NCBI GenBank assembly: GCA_039930045.1
Contig: JBDSQB010000001.1
Location: 1 to 51,066 of the forward strand
DNA: 51,066 bases
Origin: Chthoniobacterales bacterium
GTDB lineage: Bacteria; Verrucomicrobiota; Verrucomicrobiia; Chthoniobacterales; DASVRZ01
Reading direction: 5' to 3'
Numbering within the stretch: the stretch's first letter is position 1; the number at the start of each line of letters is the position of its first letter. The translations under genes and the position numbers were made by a program. Under the pieces are notes generated by a model that did no database searches, had not been told where the DNA came from, and saw nothing but the letters and a program-made list of their open reading frames with translations. This document shows positions 34,009-44,072 of the stretch, piece after piece.

Positions 34009-35238
34009 TTACGAATAAAGATATTCGTCGTAGCGATCTCGGTGGCGGATAGGACTGGAACTCGGGCCGTTTTGCGGATCCTGGACTTCGGGATATTCGA
34101 AAATATCACCCTCGTAGTTACGAATGACGATTCGTTCGTGATCGTGGTGCAGGACGTAGCCAGGGTTGATCGGGACTTTGCCGCCGCCGCCGGGGGCGTC
34201 GATGACAAATTGCGGCACAGCGTAGCCCGTGGTGTGTCCGCGCAGGCCTTCGATGATTTCGATGCCTTTCGCCACGGAAGTGCGTAGGTGCGAGGAGCCG
34301 TTGATGAGGTCGCACTGGTAGATGTAATACGGGCGAACGCGGCACATCAGGAGCTTGTGCACGAGCGCTTTCATAACGGGCAGCGTGTCGTTGACGCCTT
34401 TTAAGAGGACGCTCTGGTTGCCGAGCGGAATGCCGTGGTTGGCCATCATTTCGAGCGCCGCCTTCACTTCGGTGGTGAGTTCGCGCGGGTGATTGGTGTG
34501 GATGCTCACCCAGAGCGGGTGGTATTTTTGAAGCATCTGGCAGAGCTTCGGCGTGATGCGTTGCGGCAGGAAGATGGGGACGCGGCTGCCGATGCGGAGA
34601 AACTCGATGTGCTCGATCTTCCGCAGGCTGCTGAGGAGATATTCGAGTTTGTCGTCGGAAAAAAGCAGGGCGTCGCCACCGGAAAGGAGAACGTCGCGAA
34701 TCTCCGTATGCTTCTCCAAATATTGAAACGCCTGCTCGAAATCCGTGTGCAACTCCTGCTCGCCGACGCCGCTCACGACCCGGGCGCGGGTGCAATAGCG
34801 GCAATAGGCGGCGCAGCGGTCCGTGACCAAAAACAGCACGCGATCCGGGTAGCGATGCACCAGTCCCGGCACCGGCATGTGGCTGTCCTCGCCGCAGGGA
34901 TCGGCCATGTCGTAGGGAGACGTCCAACTTTCCTCGACTCGAGGAACGACCTGTCGGCGGATCGGGCAATCGGGATTTTCCCGCTCGATGAGGTTGAAAT
35001 AATGCGGTGTGACAGCGAGCGCGAGCTTGTTGCCGGAGAGCAGGACTCCGGCGCGTTCCTCTTGGGAAAGAACGAGATGTTTCTCGAGTTGCGTCAGGGT
35101 GGTGACGCGATTCTTCATCTGCCATTTCCAGTCGTTCCACTGCTCGGGCGTGACGTCGGGCCAGTAGCCGGGAGCATGGGAAAGGAATTTTTTCTCGGGC
35201 AGGACTTCCGCGACGGCAGGCGCTTGTTCTATGTTCAT
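34009..35238 (-). CDS. kamA: Lysine 2,3-aminomutase (radical SAM, PLP-dependent)
   Basis: A 409-residue protein, near the usual size. It shows the radical SAM cluster DRCAAYCRYCTRARV (Cys142, Cys146, Cys149), the GGDALLFSDDKLEYLL block, RIGSRVPIFLPQRI, and PGGGGKVPI with the PLP-binding lysine at about residue 354. The enzyme converts L-lysine to beta-lysine, used in osmolyte synthesis, lysine fermentation or, in the EpmB variant, modification of elongation factor P. EpmB proteins are shorter (about 340), so KamA is preferred. The N-terminal extension before the barrel (WKWQMKNRV) also fits KamA. Divergent from the HtrA-like gene. Confidence 0.9.
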   Translation of the reverse strand: MNIEQAPAVAEVLPEKKFLSHAPGYWPDVTPEQWNDWKWQMKNRVTTLTQLEKHLVLSQEERAGVLLSGNKLALAVTPHYFNLIERENPDCPIRRQVVPRVEESWTSPYDMADPCGEDSHMPVPGLVHRYPDRVLFLVTDRCAAYCRYCTRARVVSGVGEQELHTDFEQAFQYLEKHTEIRDVLLSGGDALLFSDDKLEYLLSSLRKIEHIEFLRIGSRVPIFLPQRITPKLCQMLQKYHPLWVSIHTNHPRELTTEVKAALEMMANHGIPLGNQSVLLKGVNDTLPVMKALVHKLLMCRVRPYYIYQCDLINGSSHLRTSVAKGIEIIEGLRGHTTGYAVPQFVIDAPGGGGKVPINPGYVLHHDHERIVIRNYEGDIFEYPEVQDPQNGPSSSPIRHRDRYDEYLYS

Positions 35239-35382
35239 CGAATTACGAGCAAAGTTAGGTGAGGAGAGTGGAATGTCAAACGACGTCGTGCGGAGTTATT
35301 CATCCCGTTAACGCGCAAAAGCGGCGGGCGGATTTGCTTTTTGAACGACTTTTGCGATTCTGCGGTCTGGGTTCTACTCAAC

Positions 35383-36873
35383 ATGGTTTCACGTTCATTT
35401 TGTCTCTCGTTCTGCGCGGTTTTCGCGACTTCCATCGCTATCACAGCTCCCCTCTCCGCCGCTGGTCCGGGCGATCTGGTGCGGCAGTTGAATGAGGCTT
35501 ACATCAACGTCTTCGACAAGGTCTCGCCCTCAGTCGTGGTCATCGAGATCGAGAAACCGGTCACCACTGGCAGCCAGTCGCCCGCCGATATTTTGGGAAT
35601 GAACCAGGCTCCGGATGCGGACGGCGATTCGGCTCCCGCTCAGCCGGAACTGAGCGAGGGCTCGGGCATGATCTGCCGACCAGACGGTTATATTTTTACG
35701 AACAGCCACGTGGTCGATGCGACTGCCAAGATGACGGTGAAATTAAAGGACGGCCGCTCGTTTCCCGCGAAGCTCGTCGGCAGCGATCCGATGTCCGAGG
35801 TCGCGGTGATCAAGATCGAAGCCAAGGATTTGCCGGTGGTGGAGTTTATCGACAGCGATGCTGTGCGCGTCGGCCAGATTGCCTGCGTGATCGGTGCGCC
35901 GTATAATTTCACCTACTCATTCACGACCGGCGTGATCAGCGGAAAAGGCCGCAACCAGAACCTGCTCGACTGGCGCTGGAGCGGGTTGTTTGAGGATTTT
36001 CTTCAGACCGACGCCTCGATTAATCCCGGAAACAGCGGCGGTCCCTTGCTCGACATCGACGGCAAAGTCATCGGAATGAACACCCTCATCCAAGGTATCA
36101 ATAAGGGACTCGGATTCGCCATTTCCTCGAATTTGCTGCGGCGCGTCGGCGACGAACTTATCGCCCACGGAAAAATCGCCCGTCCGTGGCTGGGACTCGG
36201 CATCCAGTCGGTGCAGGAAATTTCCAAGAGCTCAAAGAAATATCAGGCGCTGAAAGACGGCGTGATCGTGATGAGTCTTTCCAACGACGGCCCGGCGTTG
36301 CAAAGCGAGTTGCGCCCGCAGGACGTGATCCTGAAAGTGGACGACACGCCGGTGAAGGAAACGATCGATCTCCAGCGGGAAGTCCAGAAGAAAAAAGTCG
36401 GGCAGACGGTGAAGCTGGCCGTCTGGCGCGATGGCAAGGAACTCACCATCCCGGTGCGCACGGCGGAAATGCCGAGCAATCTCACCGCGAAAAACGAGCC
36501 CGACGAGGAAACGACGCCAGCCGATCCGGACATGGACGATTCCAAGCCCGAGATGGATTCGCCCGAGGCTCGCCATTCCGATGCAACTCCCGGCGTGGGC
36601 CTGGAGGTGCAGGTGCTCACTCCCGAGCTGGCCGAGGCGAGAAAACTCAAGGCCAAGGTGGGTCTGATTGTAACCGAAGTCGCCCCCGACAGCGAGGCGG
36701 CGGTGGCGGGTGTGCGGGTCGGTGACGTAATTACTGAGGTAAATTCGCAGATCGTCAGCGACGAGAAATCCTATGCCGCAGCCCTCAGCAAAGGCGACAA
36801 ATCGAAGGGCACTTTGCTCTTTGTGGAGCGCGATAAAAGCAGCGCTTTTCTGGTCCTAAAGCCGGCGGAATAA
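35383..36873 (+). CDS. HtrA/Deg-like periplasmic serine protease with two PDZ domains
   Basis: 496 residues from ATG 35383 with a signal peptide (SFCLSFCAVFATSIAITAPLSA). The protease domain has TNSHVV (His109), DPMSEVAVIKI (the usual Asp position is Glu139), and INPGNSGGPL (Ser218). Two PDZ domains follow, about residues 260-345 and 400-490, separated by an acidic Pro/Asp/Glu-rich linker. HtrA proteins degrade or hold misfolded envelope proteins. Aspartate to glutamate in the triad is unusual and may lower or change activity. The gene is divergent from kamA. Confidence 0.85.
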   Translation: MVSRSFCLSFCAVFATSIAITAPLSAAGPGDLVRQLNEAYINVFDKVSPSVVVIEIEKPVTTGSQSPADILGMNQAPDADGDSAPAQPELSEGSGMICRPDGYIFTNSHVVDATAKMTVKLKDGRSFPAKLVGSDPMSEVAVIKIEAKDLPVVEFIDSDAVRVGQIACVIGAPYNFTYSFTTGVISGKGRNQNLLDWRWSGLFEDFLQTDASINPGNSGGPLLDIDGKVIGMNTLIQGINKGLGFAISSNLLRRVGDELIAHGKIARPWLGLGIQSVQEISKSSKKYQALKDGVIVMSLSNDGPALQSELRPQDVILKVDDTPVKETIDLQREVQKKKVGQTVKLAVWRDGKELTIPVRTAEMPSNLTAKNEPDEETTPADPDMDDSKPEMDSPEARHSDATPGVGLEVQVLTPELAEARKLKAKVGLIVTEVAPDSEAAVAGVRVGDVITEVNSQIVSDEKSYAAALSKGDKSKGTLLFVERDKSSAFLVLKPAE

Positions 36874-36935
36874 AAAATTAAAAAGAAAATACATTTTTCT
36901 TACTTTACCACGCGAATAAGACTAAACGTCTCATT

Positions 36936-37577
36936 ATGAATCAAAAAATTATCCAACAAATCGGCCGCAGTCAGCGGATTAGCATTATTAATCTCCTCAA
37001 ACGCAGCGAGGGCATGGCGGTCGCGCGCATGTCTGAAAAACTCGGAATGAGTTACATGGGAGTCAAACAGCACTGTCTGTCGCTCCATCGCCAGGGTTAT
37101 CTAACCACCAAGCGCGCCCCACATTCGACCGGACGCATCGGACGACCGGAGCTGTTCTACATGCTCACGCCGAAATCGCTCGAGCTGTTTCCACAAGCCG
37201 CCAATCCATTTACGGTTGCTCTTCTGGAGGCGGCCACTTCACTCTATGGAGCCACGGCTGCGGAGAAATTACTCTTCAAGCTTTATCAGGCCGAAACCGC
37301 GCGCCACGAAGCGAAAATCAAGGGCGAGACTCCCGCTGAACGTGCCAAGTCGCTCGCCAAATTGCGCGATGCCGACGGTTACCTCAGCGAGCTTGTCACA
37401 GAAGGCGGCACAAAGAAAATCGTCGAGCACCATTCGCCGCTGATGGATCTCCTGGAAGTGTACCCCTCGATCGCCAACATGGAGGAAGAAATGTTCCGCA
37501 AATTGCTTCGCACCGATGTGAAGCGAACGGTGAAGAAGGAAGCTGGCCAGTTCATGGCCGAATATACCCTTCAATAA
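36936..37577 (+). CDS. Winged-helix transcriptional regulator (DeoR/ArsR/SufR-like)
   Basis: A 213-residue protein. The N-terminal 75 residues form a winged HTH: IISLL-type helix (SIINLLKRSEGMAVARMSEKLG), recognition helix MSYMGVKQHCLSLHRQGYL and a wing with TGRIGRPELFYMLT. The GRPxxxYxLT wing is shared with SufR-like and related bacterial regulators. The C-terminal half is helical and lacks the cysteine cluster of SufR, so an iron-sulfur sensor is unlikely. Role unknown. A 62-base gap separates it from the HtrA-like gene; a shared bidirectional terminator follows it. Confidence 0.75.
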   Translation: MNQKIIQQIGRSQRISIINLLKRSEGMAVARMSEKLGMSYMGVKQHCLSLHRQGYLTTKRAPHSTGRIGRPELFYMLTPKSLELFPQAANPFTVALLEAATSLYGATAAEKLLFKLYQAETARHEAKIKGETPAERAKSLAKLRDADGYLSELVTEGGTKKIVEHHSPLMDLLEVYPSIANMEEEMFRKLLRTDVKRTVKKEAGQFMAEYTLQ

Positions 37578-37597
37578 GCTCGGATAATTCCGTTAGG

Positions 37598-37647
37598 AGC
37601 TACAAAAAGGCGGACTTTTTAGGAGTCCGTCTTTTTTTGTTGTAGCT
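37598..37647. terminator. Bidirectional terminator between convergent genes
   Basis: AGGCGGACT pairs with AGTCCGTCT, flanked by A-rich and T-rich runs and an outer AGCTACA/TGTAGCT pair. It serves the regulator gene on the plus strand and the FecR-domain gene on the minus strand. Confidence 0.8.
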
Positions 37648-37660
37648 GATGGATCTTTGC

Positions 37661-40306
37661 CTAATCAAATGGCGGCGGGGTTGGTGCGGTTGTAGCGCCA
37701 CTACCGGTAAATGTGCCAGACGTGCTATTGTTGCCGCCCGAGCCAGTGTAATTCGCGTGATTGGTATAGACCGTGGCCGCCGGGCCATTAACTGTCACTT
37801 TGATCGTATTTTCGACGGTCACAGTGTTGGCTGAGATGATTTTCTGGCTGGCTCCATCCAAAGTGGTGTCGGCCACAAACCGAACCGTCCCATTGGTGTC
37901 ATTACCGTACAGTTTCAACGTGTTATCTGCGGAGATCGTGCCACCGCCGACGATCAATTCGCCGTTGTTACCCAAGGCTCCTATTTTGACAATATCGCCA
38001 CGAATCTCAGCATTGTTGACGGTGATTTTACGATTGTCGCCCGGAGCCCGAATATCGACCGTGCCTCGTGTGGCAATGATTTTTCCGCCATTGATCAAGA
38101 CGTTGGAATCGCCCGCTCGAATGATGATTTTTCCACCTGCATCGGTTGAGGCGGCGGCATTGAGCAGGGAAAGCAGTTCGCCGGAATTGTTGATGACCAC
38201 ACCGTCGCCGCCGCTGCGTTCACTAATCACGTTGATGGCACCGCCAGTTGCACTGACGCGGCCAGAAGTCGCGTCGTCCGCGGCCACTTTGACGGTCGAA
38301 TTGACGATGACCGAGGCTTGATTTGAGGTAAGATTAACCGTTCCTCCTTCACCACCGGAGATCTGCGGAGGCGTGCTGTTAGGATCGAATTTATTGATGC
38401 CCGTATCGGCCAGGATCGGGGCGTTTACGACGAGATCGCCTGTTTCCGTCGTGGCCGTAAAGGTGCCGCCGTTGGAGCCAGGGCCATAGGTGTTGGTGTT
38501 TTCGATACCTTCCAAACTCGGCGCGCGGTATTCGCCGGTGCTTTCACCGAAAGTCACTCCATTCGGGAAATTGGCGGTAAAGGAATCGATGAGATTCGAG
38601 TTCGGTGGCACAGAATTGTCTCCCGTGATGATGTGGTAACGATCAAAGGCCAAGGCGGTATCGACATCGCTGCTCTCGTAATCTTCCACCGCGATGGAGA
38701 AGGAACTCTCACCCGCGGCCAGAAATGGAGTGAGTTCCAGTTTCAAAGTCAGCCAATCAGTGCCGGTGAGATAGCCGCCGACGTTGGAGCGTGCAATCGC
38801 CGTCGGTAGCCCGCTCGAGTCGAGAAGCTGGTCGCGGGTGATCACGTAGGTGACTTTCATTCCATCGACGCCGGTGATGGTGAAGGTGACGTGATCGTTG
38901 GTGGTGGAATCACCGCCGAATTCGTTAGTGAGGACACGATAATCCATTTCGACGAAGGTTTTATCTTCCGGGTTAGTTGGCTGAGTCTGAGGGAAAGTCA
39001 CCGTCCCTCGGGTGCCAGTATATGCGGGAGCCGGCGAGCCGCTGGGAGCCGCCCCGCCATTCGAGATAACTCCGAAGTAATCGCCTTCGGTGGGAAAAAC
39101 ATCAGTGCCTTCGCCGGTATTGTCGAACAAGGCATTCACTTGGGTGGCATTACCGGGCAACGTGGGATCGTAGTTCGCCGGAGTTGTGTAGGTGATCGTA
39201 TTAGTCGCGCCCTCGAAGGTAAATGGACCGAGATCATTTTCGGGCGTCGGCCCCGGTGTTGGGCTGGGCGATTCTTGAGGAGTCGGGCTGGGTGTTTCCG
39301 TCGGCGTGGGACTTGGTGACTCCGTCGGTGTCGGGCTGGGTGTCTCTATTGGAGTAGGGCTGGGCGTGCGTCCGGGCGTGGGACTTTTGCCTGGCGTCGG
39401 CGTGGCCGTAGGAGTCGAATTGGGCGTGCCCGACGGAGAAGGTTGGCTGGGTTGATTTTTCGTTGTCAGGCTATCCCGGCGATGGTCGCGGGTGTCGTTA
39501 TTGGCCAAAAACACGGTCGTTCCCCTGCCATTGATGAAAAGATTGGTCTCGATGAGGTCGCCGTGAAGTTTGCGTTTTCTTTGCTCGAATACCTCATTGG
39601 CGATGAGAATCATGTTTAGCTTCCGCTTGTTCTGCAGCCAATACGCGCCGTCGATCAAGCGGGAGGTGGTAACGACTGTTTCGATGTCGAAATCCACGGC
39701 TTCCGGGATTTCGCTCGCATCGTCGGCCATGATGAGCATTTGCCCTGGCCCGAGCAGAATGGATTCGCCCAATTTCCCTTTGAGCCAGACTTTGAGATGG
39801 CCTTCCAAAACCAGGGCTTTGATGTAACCATGCGGTTTGCGATGGCGGCGCTTTTCCGCTTCCTTGAGTCGATCGGGCACGACGGGTGCCGGGGTGTGCT
39901 CAAAAAGAATGGTCGTCCCCGTAACGGCGGCGGTGACGGCAGCCGTCTTGATCGTGGCTCCACCGGCGTTTTTCGGCACTTGAAGCAAGATGGTTCCCTG
40001 ACTTAGGTCCATGTTTCGGCTGCCGTCCTCGAAATTAAAAATGGTATTCGCTCCGAGCCGAGTCAGTGTTTCATCCGCGAAGACCAGTTCCGCGCGAGAT
40101 TTTTGGCCGGTGCGAACACCGAGTTTCCCCTCGACCACATCATTGACGGATGCCGGACGTTCCCCAGAACCGGGGGCGATGATCCCTACTTGATTAATAA
40201 TCTGGGTGACTTCCGCTTTTTTCAACGGCTCTGCCTGAAGAGAACAGAGGGAAAATACCGAGGAACTAGCCAGGGCGATCAGAGTGAAGAAGCGCGTTGG
40301 TTTCAC
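37661..40306 (-). CDS. FecR-domain surface protein with Pro/Thr/Ser linker and beta-rich body
   Basis: An 881-residue protein with a signal peptide ([20 protein letters not shown]). Residues 30-165 form a FecR-type domain: [41 protein letters not shown] repeated PSPTPTE linker spans about residues 290-355. The rest, to the C-terminus, has strings of short beta-strand repeats ([40 protein letters not shown]), like the beta-helix of filamentous-haemagglutinin-type adhesins. FecR domains otherwise sense signals through an anti-sigma partner, but a cytoplasmic part is absent here, so it is probably a cell-envelope structural or adhesin protein. The outer-membrane barrel gene lies 15 bases upstream, forming an operon. 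Confidence 0.75.
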   Translation of the reverse strand: MKPTRFFTLIALASSSVFSLCSLQAEPLKKAEVTQIINQVGIIAPGSGERPASVNDVVEGKLGVRTGQKSRAELVFADETLTRLGANTIFNFEDGSRNMDLSQGTILLQVPKNAGGATIKTAAVTAAVTGTTILFEHTPAPVVPDRLKEAEKRRHRKPHGYIKALVLEGHLKVWLKGKLGESILLGPGQMLIMADDASEIPEAVDFDIETVVTTSRLIDGAYWLQNKRKLNMILIANEVFEQRKRKLHGDLIETNLFINGRGTTVFLANNDTRDHRRDSLTTKNQPSQPSPSGTPNSTPTATPTPGKSPTPGRTPSPTPIETPSPTPTESPSPTPTETPSPTPQESPSPTPGPTPENDLGPFTFEGATNTITYTTPANYDPTLPGNATQVNALFDNTGEGTDVFPTEGDYFGVISNGGAAPSGSPAPAYTGTRGTVTFPQTQPTNPEDKTFVEMDYRVLTNEFGGDSTTNDHVTFTITGVDGMKVTYVITRDQLLDSSGLPTAIARSNVGGYLTGTDWLTLKLELTPFLAAGESSFSIAVEDYESSDVDTALAFDRYHIITGDNSVPPNSNLIDSFTANFPNGVTFGESTGEYRAPSLEGIENTNTYGPGSNGGTFTATTETGDLVVNAPILADTGINKFDPNSTPPQISGGEGGTVNLTSNQASVIVNSTVKVAADDATSGRVSATGGAINVISERSGGDGVVINNSGELLSLLNAAASTDAGGKIIIRAGDSNVLINGGKIIATRGTVDIRAPGDNRKITVNNAEIRGDIVKIGALGNNGELIVGGGTISADNTLKLYGNDTNGTVRFVADTTLDGASQKIISANTVTVENTIKVTVNGPAATVYTNHANYTGSGGNNSTSGTFTGSGATTAPTPPPFD
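39240..39430 (-). repeat. Minisatellite coding for PSPTPTE-type linker
   Basis: Tandem imperfect units of about 30 bases encode alternating ETPSPTP and ESPSPTP peptides within the FecR-domain gene. Variation in copy number between strains is to be expected. Confidence 0.8.
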
Positions 40307-40321
40307 AGAAGAAGTCCTTTC

Positions 40322-41269
40322 TTAAAATTTCCAGCAAACGAAAAATCCGGCCCCGGTATTCAAAGCGTTGTAGTCGAAACCCGTGCGGTCCGACTGATTG
40401 AATGACCCACTGATCGATGCACTCGCGCTCAACCATTTCGTGAAATTATAGCGCGCAGCCAGAAGGATCGTTTGGTTCACATCCTCGCGATCCACCTCGG
40501 TGTAATGGTAAAAACCGAGACGATAGGATAGATCAAGTTCGAAGCTGCGCGCCAGCCGCACATGATAGCCGACGAGCCCCGTAAATTCGTCGCGGGCCGC
40601 CTGTTCAGGATCGCTCCAGCCTGCTTCCGCGCCGCCGACCACGTAGAAATAATGCGCCCGGCTGAGAATGAAATTGCGCGATAAAGTGAGCGTGAGCGTC
40701 CGATCTGAGAAAATTTCATCCCCATATCCGTTTGCGGTGAGCCGATTGTAATTAAACTCCAGCCCGGCGTTGATGCCGTAGAAAAACCACAAATTGTAAG
40801 CCAGCCCAGCTCCGATATTCAGGCTCTCGAAGTCCAATTCGCTAAATTTGTCGTAGCGAAACACACTCTGAGAGATGTTGAAGTTGCCTAGCAGATAATT
40901 CCCGATACGCGGCGCGTAATTCACGCCGAGCGACGTTCTCCAAAACCAGTCGCCCTGCTCAAAACTATCGGACAACCCCACATTCGAGGTGTAAGTGGCA
41001 TCGGAACTGAGGTAGGCGGTGAGTGGTTGATAGACACTTTTCGTCTTCAAAATCAACTGTTGGCCCAGATCATTATCGCCGGGACTTTCCGACGCGAAAA
41101 TTGGCATCGGACTGTTGTTCGCCGTCTCATCCGGGGGCAGCGAAGACACGCCCGTTGTGCCATACTGGCGAAGCTGCTCGATTTGCGGAGCCAACACCTG
41201 CTGCGCCGATAAAGTGGAAGTCACTGCCAGAAATGCGGAAGTCAGGCAGAACGAGGGAAACCAGTTCAT
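40322..41269 (-). CDS. Outer-membrane beta-barrel protein
   Basis: 315 residues from ATG 41269 (a start at 41296 would add nine) with a signal peptide (NWFPSFCLTSAFLAVTSTLS). From residue 85 on, alternating aromatic/hydrophobic strands run to a C-terminal phenylalanine (AGFFVCWKF), the typical end of a BAM-inserted outer-membrane barrel. Many Tyr/Trp girdle residues are visible (WFWRTSLGVNY, LAYNLWFFYGINAG). It resembles the uncharacterised 'outer membrane beta-barrel' proteins paired with FecR-domain proteins. It may export or anchor the downstream adhesin-like protein; that is inference from the operon. Confidence 0.75.
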   Translation of the reverse strand: MNWFPSFCLTSAFLAVTSTLSAQQVLAPQIEQLRQYGTTGVSSLPPDETANNSPMPIFASESPGDNDLGQQLILKTKSVYQPLTAYLSSDATYTSNVGLSDSFEQGDWFWRTSLGVNYAPRIGNYLLGNFNISQSVFRYDKFSELDFESLNIGAGLAYNLWFFYGINAGLEFNYNRLTANGYGDEIFSDRTLTLTLSRNFILSRAHYFYVVGGAEAGWSDPEQAARDEFTGLVGYHVRLARSFELDLSYRLGFYHYTEVDREDVNQTILLAARYNFTKWLSASASISGSFNQSDRTGFDYNALNTGAGFFVCWKF

Positions 41270-41475
41270 TGCTTGTGACAATCGGAAAAAGGCCATTTAC
41301 AAGTCAAGTAGAATAAAATTTGACGTTATCTGTGCTCTCACTCCGCTAGATTCACTGAAACGAACAAAAGTTCTAAAAGCTCGCATTTCCGGGCTGTTTG
41401 TGACACCTTCGATACGACTCAGACTCCCCTAAAAAGCGTAGCGTTACGCGTTTCCCCATCTTCGACTTCGGACTT

Positions 41476-42348
41476 ATGAAATTATCGCGCACCCTCTTTT
41501 TTTCGTTCCTCGTGCTCACGCTCCCGCACGCCGGGGCCGTGGTGAATCTTTCCAACAGCACGTATAACACGAGCGAGCCGACTAATTCCGACATCCCAAA
41601 TTGGACCACCGGCTGGGGCGGCCCGGCGGGAACGACTGGCTGGGATTATGTGGGCATCGTCAACTCCGGCAGCGGCGGTGCGGCCAGCGGCACCTACTTG
41701 AAGAATCAATGGGTCATCACCGCCGCGCATGTTGTGACCGCGACCTCCTTCACGCTAGGCGGCACGCTTTACAACATCGAAGCGGGTTCCGTTCACACCT
41801 TCACCAACCCGGATACGAGTCAGGCAGATATTGTTCTGTTCCGGCTTACGCTGGCGCCCAATTTGCCGGATCTCGTGATCTCAAGTTCAGCGCCAGTGCC
41901 TTTTTCAAATATCAATGCTGGCAGCAAGGTGGTGATGATTGGCTTTGGAGATGGAGGTTCCAAAAGCACGGAGGCTTGGGGCTACAACACGGTCACAGCC
42001 AACAATGTGACAGTTTCGCTGGCCCCTTACACGACGACCGATTTTGAGACGGCGTATGGAACCACTTCATCCACCTTCAACGGTAGCGTGACCAATAACT
42101 ATACTCTGCGCGATGGCGATTCAGGAGGAGGCGATTTTATCTTCAACGGCTCCACATGGAACCTGGCGGGCATCAATGAAGCGGTGGACCTGAACAACAA
42201 CAACTCCTACATGGTGCAGCTCAGCAATTACAAATCCCAGATCGACGCGGTGACGGCGGTGCCGGAACCTTCCACGTATTGGCTGATCGGACTGGGAGCG
42301 CTTGTGTTGGTTGGGCCGTCACTCAAGCGCGGGAAGATCCGTCTCTAA
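41476..42348 (+). CDS. Secreted trypsin-like serine protease with PEP-CTERM sorting signal
   Basis: A 290-residue protein with a signal peptide, a chymotrypsin-fold domain and a PEP-CTERM end. The triad reads WVITAAHVV (His85), SQADIVLFRL (Asp118) and RDGDSGGGDF (Ser216). The C-terminus is VPEPSTYWLIGLGALVLVG followed by basic residues, the signal cut by exosortase. It should be exported and then anchored or released at the surface. The rise in Asn/Ser/Thr content is typical of exported PEP-CTERM proteins. It is monocistronic, ending at a strong terminator. Confidence 0.87.
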   Translation: MKLSRTLFFSFLVLTLPHAGAVVNLSNSTYNTSEPTNSDIPNWTTGWGGPAGTTGWDYVGIVNSGSGGAASGTYLKNQWVITAAHVVTATSFTLGGTLYNIEAGSVHTFTNPDTSQADIVLFRLTLAPNLPDLVISSSAPVPFSNINAGSKVVMIGFGDGGSKSTEAWGYNTVTANNVTVSLAPYTTTDFETAYGTTSSTFNGSVTNNYTLRDGDSGGGDFIFNGSTWNLAGINEAVDLNNNNSYMVQLSNYKSQIDAVTAVPEPSTYWLIGLGALVLVGPSLKRGKIRL

Positions 42349-42373
42349 CTCGGCTCTAAGAAGTTCCCCAAAC

Positions 42374-42408
42374 AAAAAAGGCAGACCCTCGCGAGTCTGC
42401 CTTTTTTT
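42374..42408. terminator. Bidirectional terminator
   Basis: AAGGCAGAC pairs with GTCTGCCTT, preceded by a run of A and followed by a run of T, between the convergent protease gene and ilvC. Confidence 0.85.
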
Positions 42409-42429
42409 GAGTGGAGTTGCAGTCGAACC

Positions 42430-43455
42430 TTAGTAAGACGCCTGGCTGCCCTTGATGTTTTTCTTGGCGATAAACGGCATGAGGCCACGGAGGCGTTCGC
42501 CAGTTTTCTCGATGCTGTGTTTCTCGCCAGCCTTCAGGAGCGCGTTGTAGTTTTTCAAGCCGCCCTTGTACTCGGCGACCCATTCCTTGGTGAATTTCCC
42601 GGTCTGAATCTCCTTGAGGATTTTCTTCATCTCCAGCTTGGTCTTGGCATTGATGACACGAGGGCCGCGAGTGATGTCGCCATATTTCGCGGTCTCGGAA
42701 ATGCTGAAGCGCATTCCAGAAATGCCCGACTCATAGATGAGGTCGCAGATGAGTTTGAGTTCATGCAGACATTCGAAATACGCCATCTCCGGCTGATAGC
42801 CCGCTTCGACGAGTGTCTCGTAACCGGCCTGAATCAACGCCGCAGCGCCGCCGCAAAGAACGGCTTGCTCGCCAAATAGATCGGTCTCAGTTTCTTCCTT
42901 GAAGGTCGTCTCGATGACGCCAGCGCGAGTCGAGCCGATGCCTTTGGCCCAGGCGAGCGCGGTTTTCTTGGCTTTCTTGGAGACGTTTTGCTGCACGGCG
43001 ATGAGCGCGGGCATGCCTTTGCCTTCGACATAGAGGCGGCGAACCATGTGGCCGGGGCCTTTTGGCGCGACCATGATGACGTCGATCTCAGGGTGCAGGT
43101 CGATGAGTTTGAAGTGAACCGACAGGCCGTGGCTGAAGACGAGCGTCTTGCCCTTGGTGAGGTTCGGATGCACGTCGTTGTTGTAAACGTCGGCCTGTTT
43201 CATGTCGGGCACAGCGATCATGATGACGTCCGCTTTTTTCACCGCGTCGGCGGCGTTGAGCACCTCGAAGCCTTTTTCCTTGGCGACGGCGGCCGATTTG
43301 GAACCGGGATAGAGGCCGATGACGACTTGGACGCCACTTTCCTTGAGGTTCAGTGCGTGGGCGTGGCCTTGGGAGCCGAAGCCGATGACGGCGCAAATTT
43401 TGTTGTTGAGGACGGCGAGATCGGCGTCTTTGTCGGTATATACTTTAGCGGGCAT
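42430..43455 (-). CDS. ilvC: Ketol-acid reductoisomerase (class I)
   Basis: A 341-residue protein of the short class I type. [17 protein letters not shown] is the NADPH-binding loop; [10 protein letters not shown] contains catalytic Lys132; SHGLSVHF has His109; and [18 protein letters not shown] gives the magnesium ligands Asp192 and Glu196. The cofactor specificity loop is LYPGSKS, with Tyr where Arg is more usual. The enzyme makes the second step of valine and isoleucine synthesis. It follows ilvN by 36 bases on the same strand, so both are co-transcribed. No catalytic subunit ilvB is in the window. Confidence 0.96.
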   Translation of the reverse strand: MPAKVYTDKDADLAVLNNKICAVIGFGSQGHAHALNLKESGVQVVIGLYPGSKSAAVAKEKGFEVLNAADAVKKADVIMIAVPDMKQADVYNNDVHPNLTKGKTLVFSHGLSVHFKLIDLHPEIDVIMVAPKGPGHMVRRLYVEGKGMPALIAVQQNVSKKAKKTALAWAKGIGSTRAGVIETTFKEETETDLFGEQAVLCGGAAALIQAGYETLVEAGYQPEMAYFECLHELKLICDLIYESGISGMRFSISETAKYGDITRGPRVINAKTKLEMKKILKEIQTGKFTKEWVAEYKGGLKNYNALLKAGEKHSIEKTGERLRGLMPFIAKKNIKGSQASY

Positions 43456-43491
43456 GGTGTTTGTTTTTAGAAATTTTTTGGGAGTTGGATT

Positions 43492-43965
43492 CTATTCGAC
43501 GCGAGCGAGCGCAACTTTGCCGGTGCGGGTGACGTCGCTGATGCCGAAACCTTCCATCAGCTTGAGAAACTTGTTGATTTTACTCTCGTTGCCGGTGATT
43601 TCGATAGCGAGTTTCTTGTGCTGCACGTCGATGATTTTCGCGCGGAAAATGTCGCAGATCTGAATGACCTCGGGCCGCGTCTTCGCATCGACTGCGACAC
43701 GCATCATCACGAGTTCGCGATCGACATATTCGTCGTCGTGAAAATCCTGAATCTCGATCACGTCGATCAGCTTGTTGAGTTGCTTGGTGACCTGCTCGAG
43801 AACGGTGTCATCGCCGCGCACCACGATGGTCATGCGCGAAGTGTTGTCGTTGCTGGGGCCGACGTTGAGCGAGTCGATATTGAATCCGCGACCGCTGAAC
43901 ATGCCGGCGACACGAGCGAGAACGCCGAACTTATTTTCGACGAGGACAGAAATGGTGTGGCGCAT
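43492..43965 (-). CDS. ilvN: Acetolactate synthase small (regulatory) subunit
   Basis: A 157-residue protein with the ACT domain at its start (ISVLVENKFGVLARVAGMFSGRGFNIDSL) and the C-terminal ALS small-subunit domain (YVDRELVMMRVAVDA, VIQICDIFRAKIIDV). It binds branched-chain amino acids and controls the catalytic subunit by feedback. Size matches IlvN/IlvH of many bacteria. Immediately upstream there is a divergent HAD gene rather than the usual ilvB, so the large subunit must be encoded elsewhere. Promoter must lie in the 107 bases before it. Confidence 0.94.
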   Translation of the reverse strand: MRHTISVLVENKFGVLARVAGMFSGRGFNIDSLNVGPSNDNTSRMTIVVRGDDTVLEQVTKQLNKLIDVIEIQDFHDDEYVDRELVMMRVAVDAKTRPEVIQICDIFRAKIIDVQHKKLAIEITGNESKINKFLKLMEGFGISDVTRTGKVALARVE

Positions 43966-44072
43966 AGGGGCCGCAGACTGTGGGGAGATTTGCCCGCCTC
44001 GTCAACGGAAAAAACCAGTGGAGTTCCATCTTAATCACTTTCAGAGCGGGGCAATCGCTGCTTCCTTGCGCG

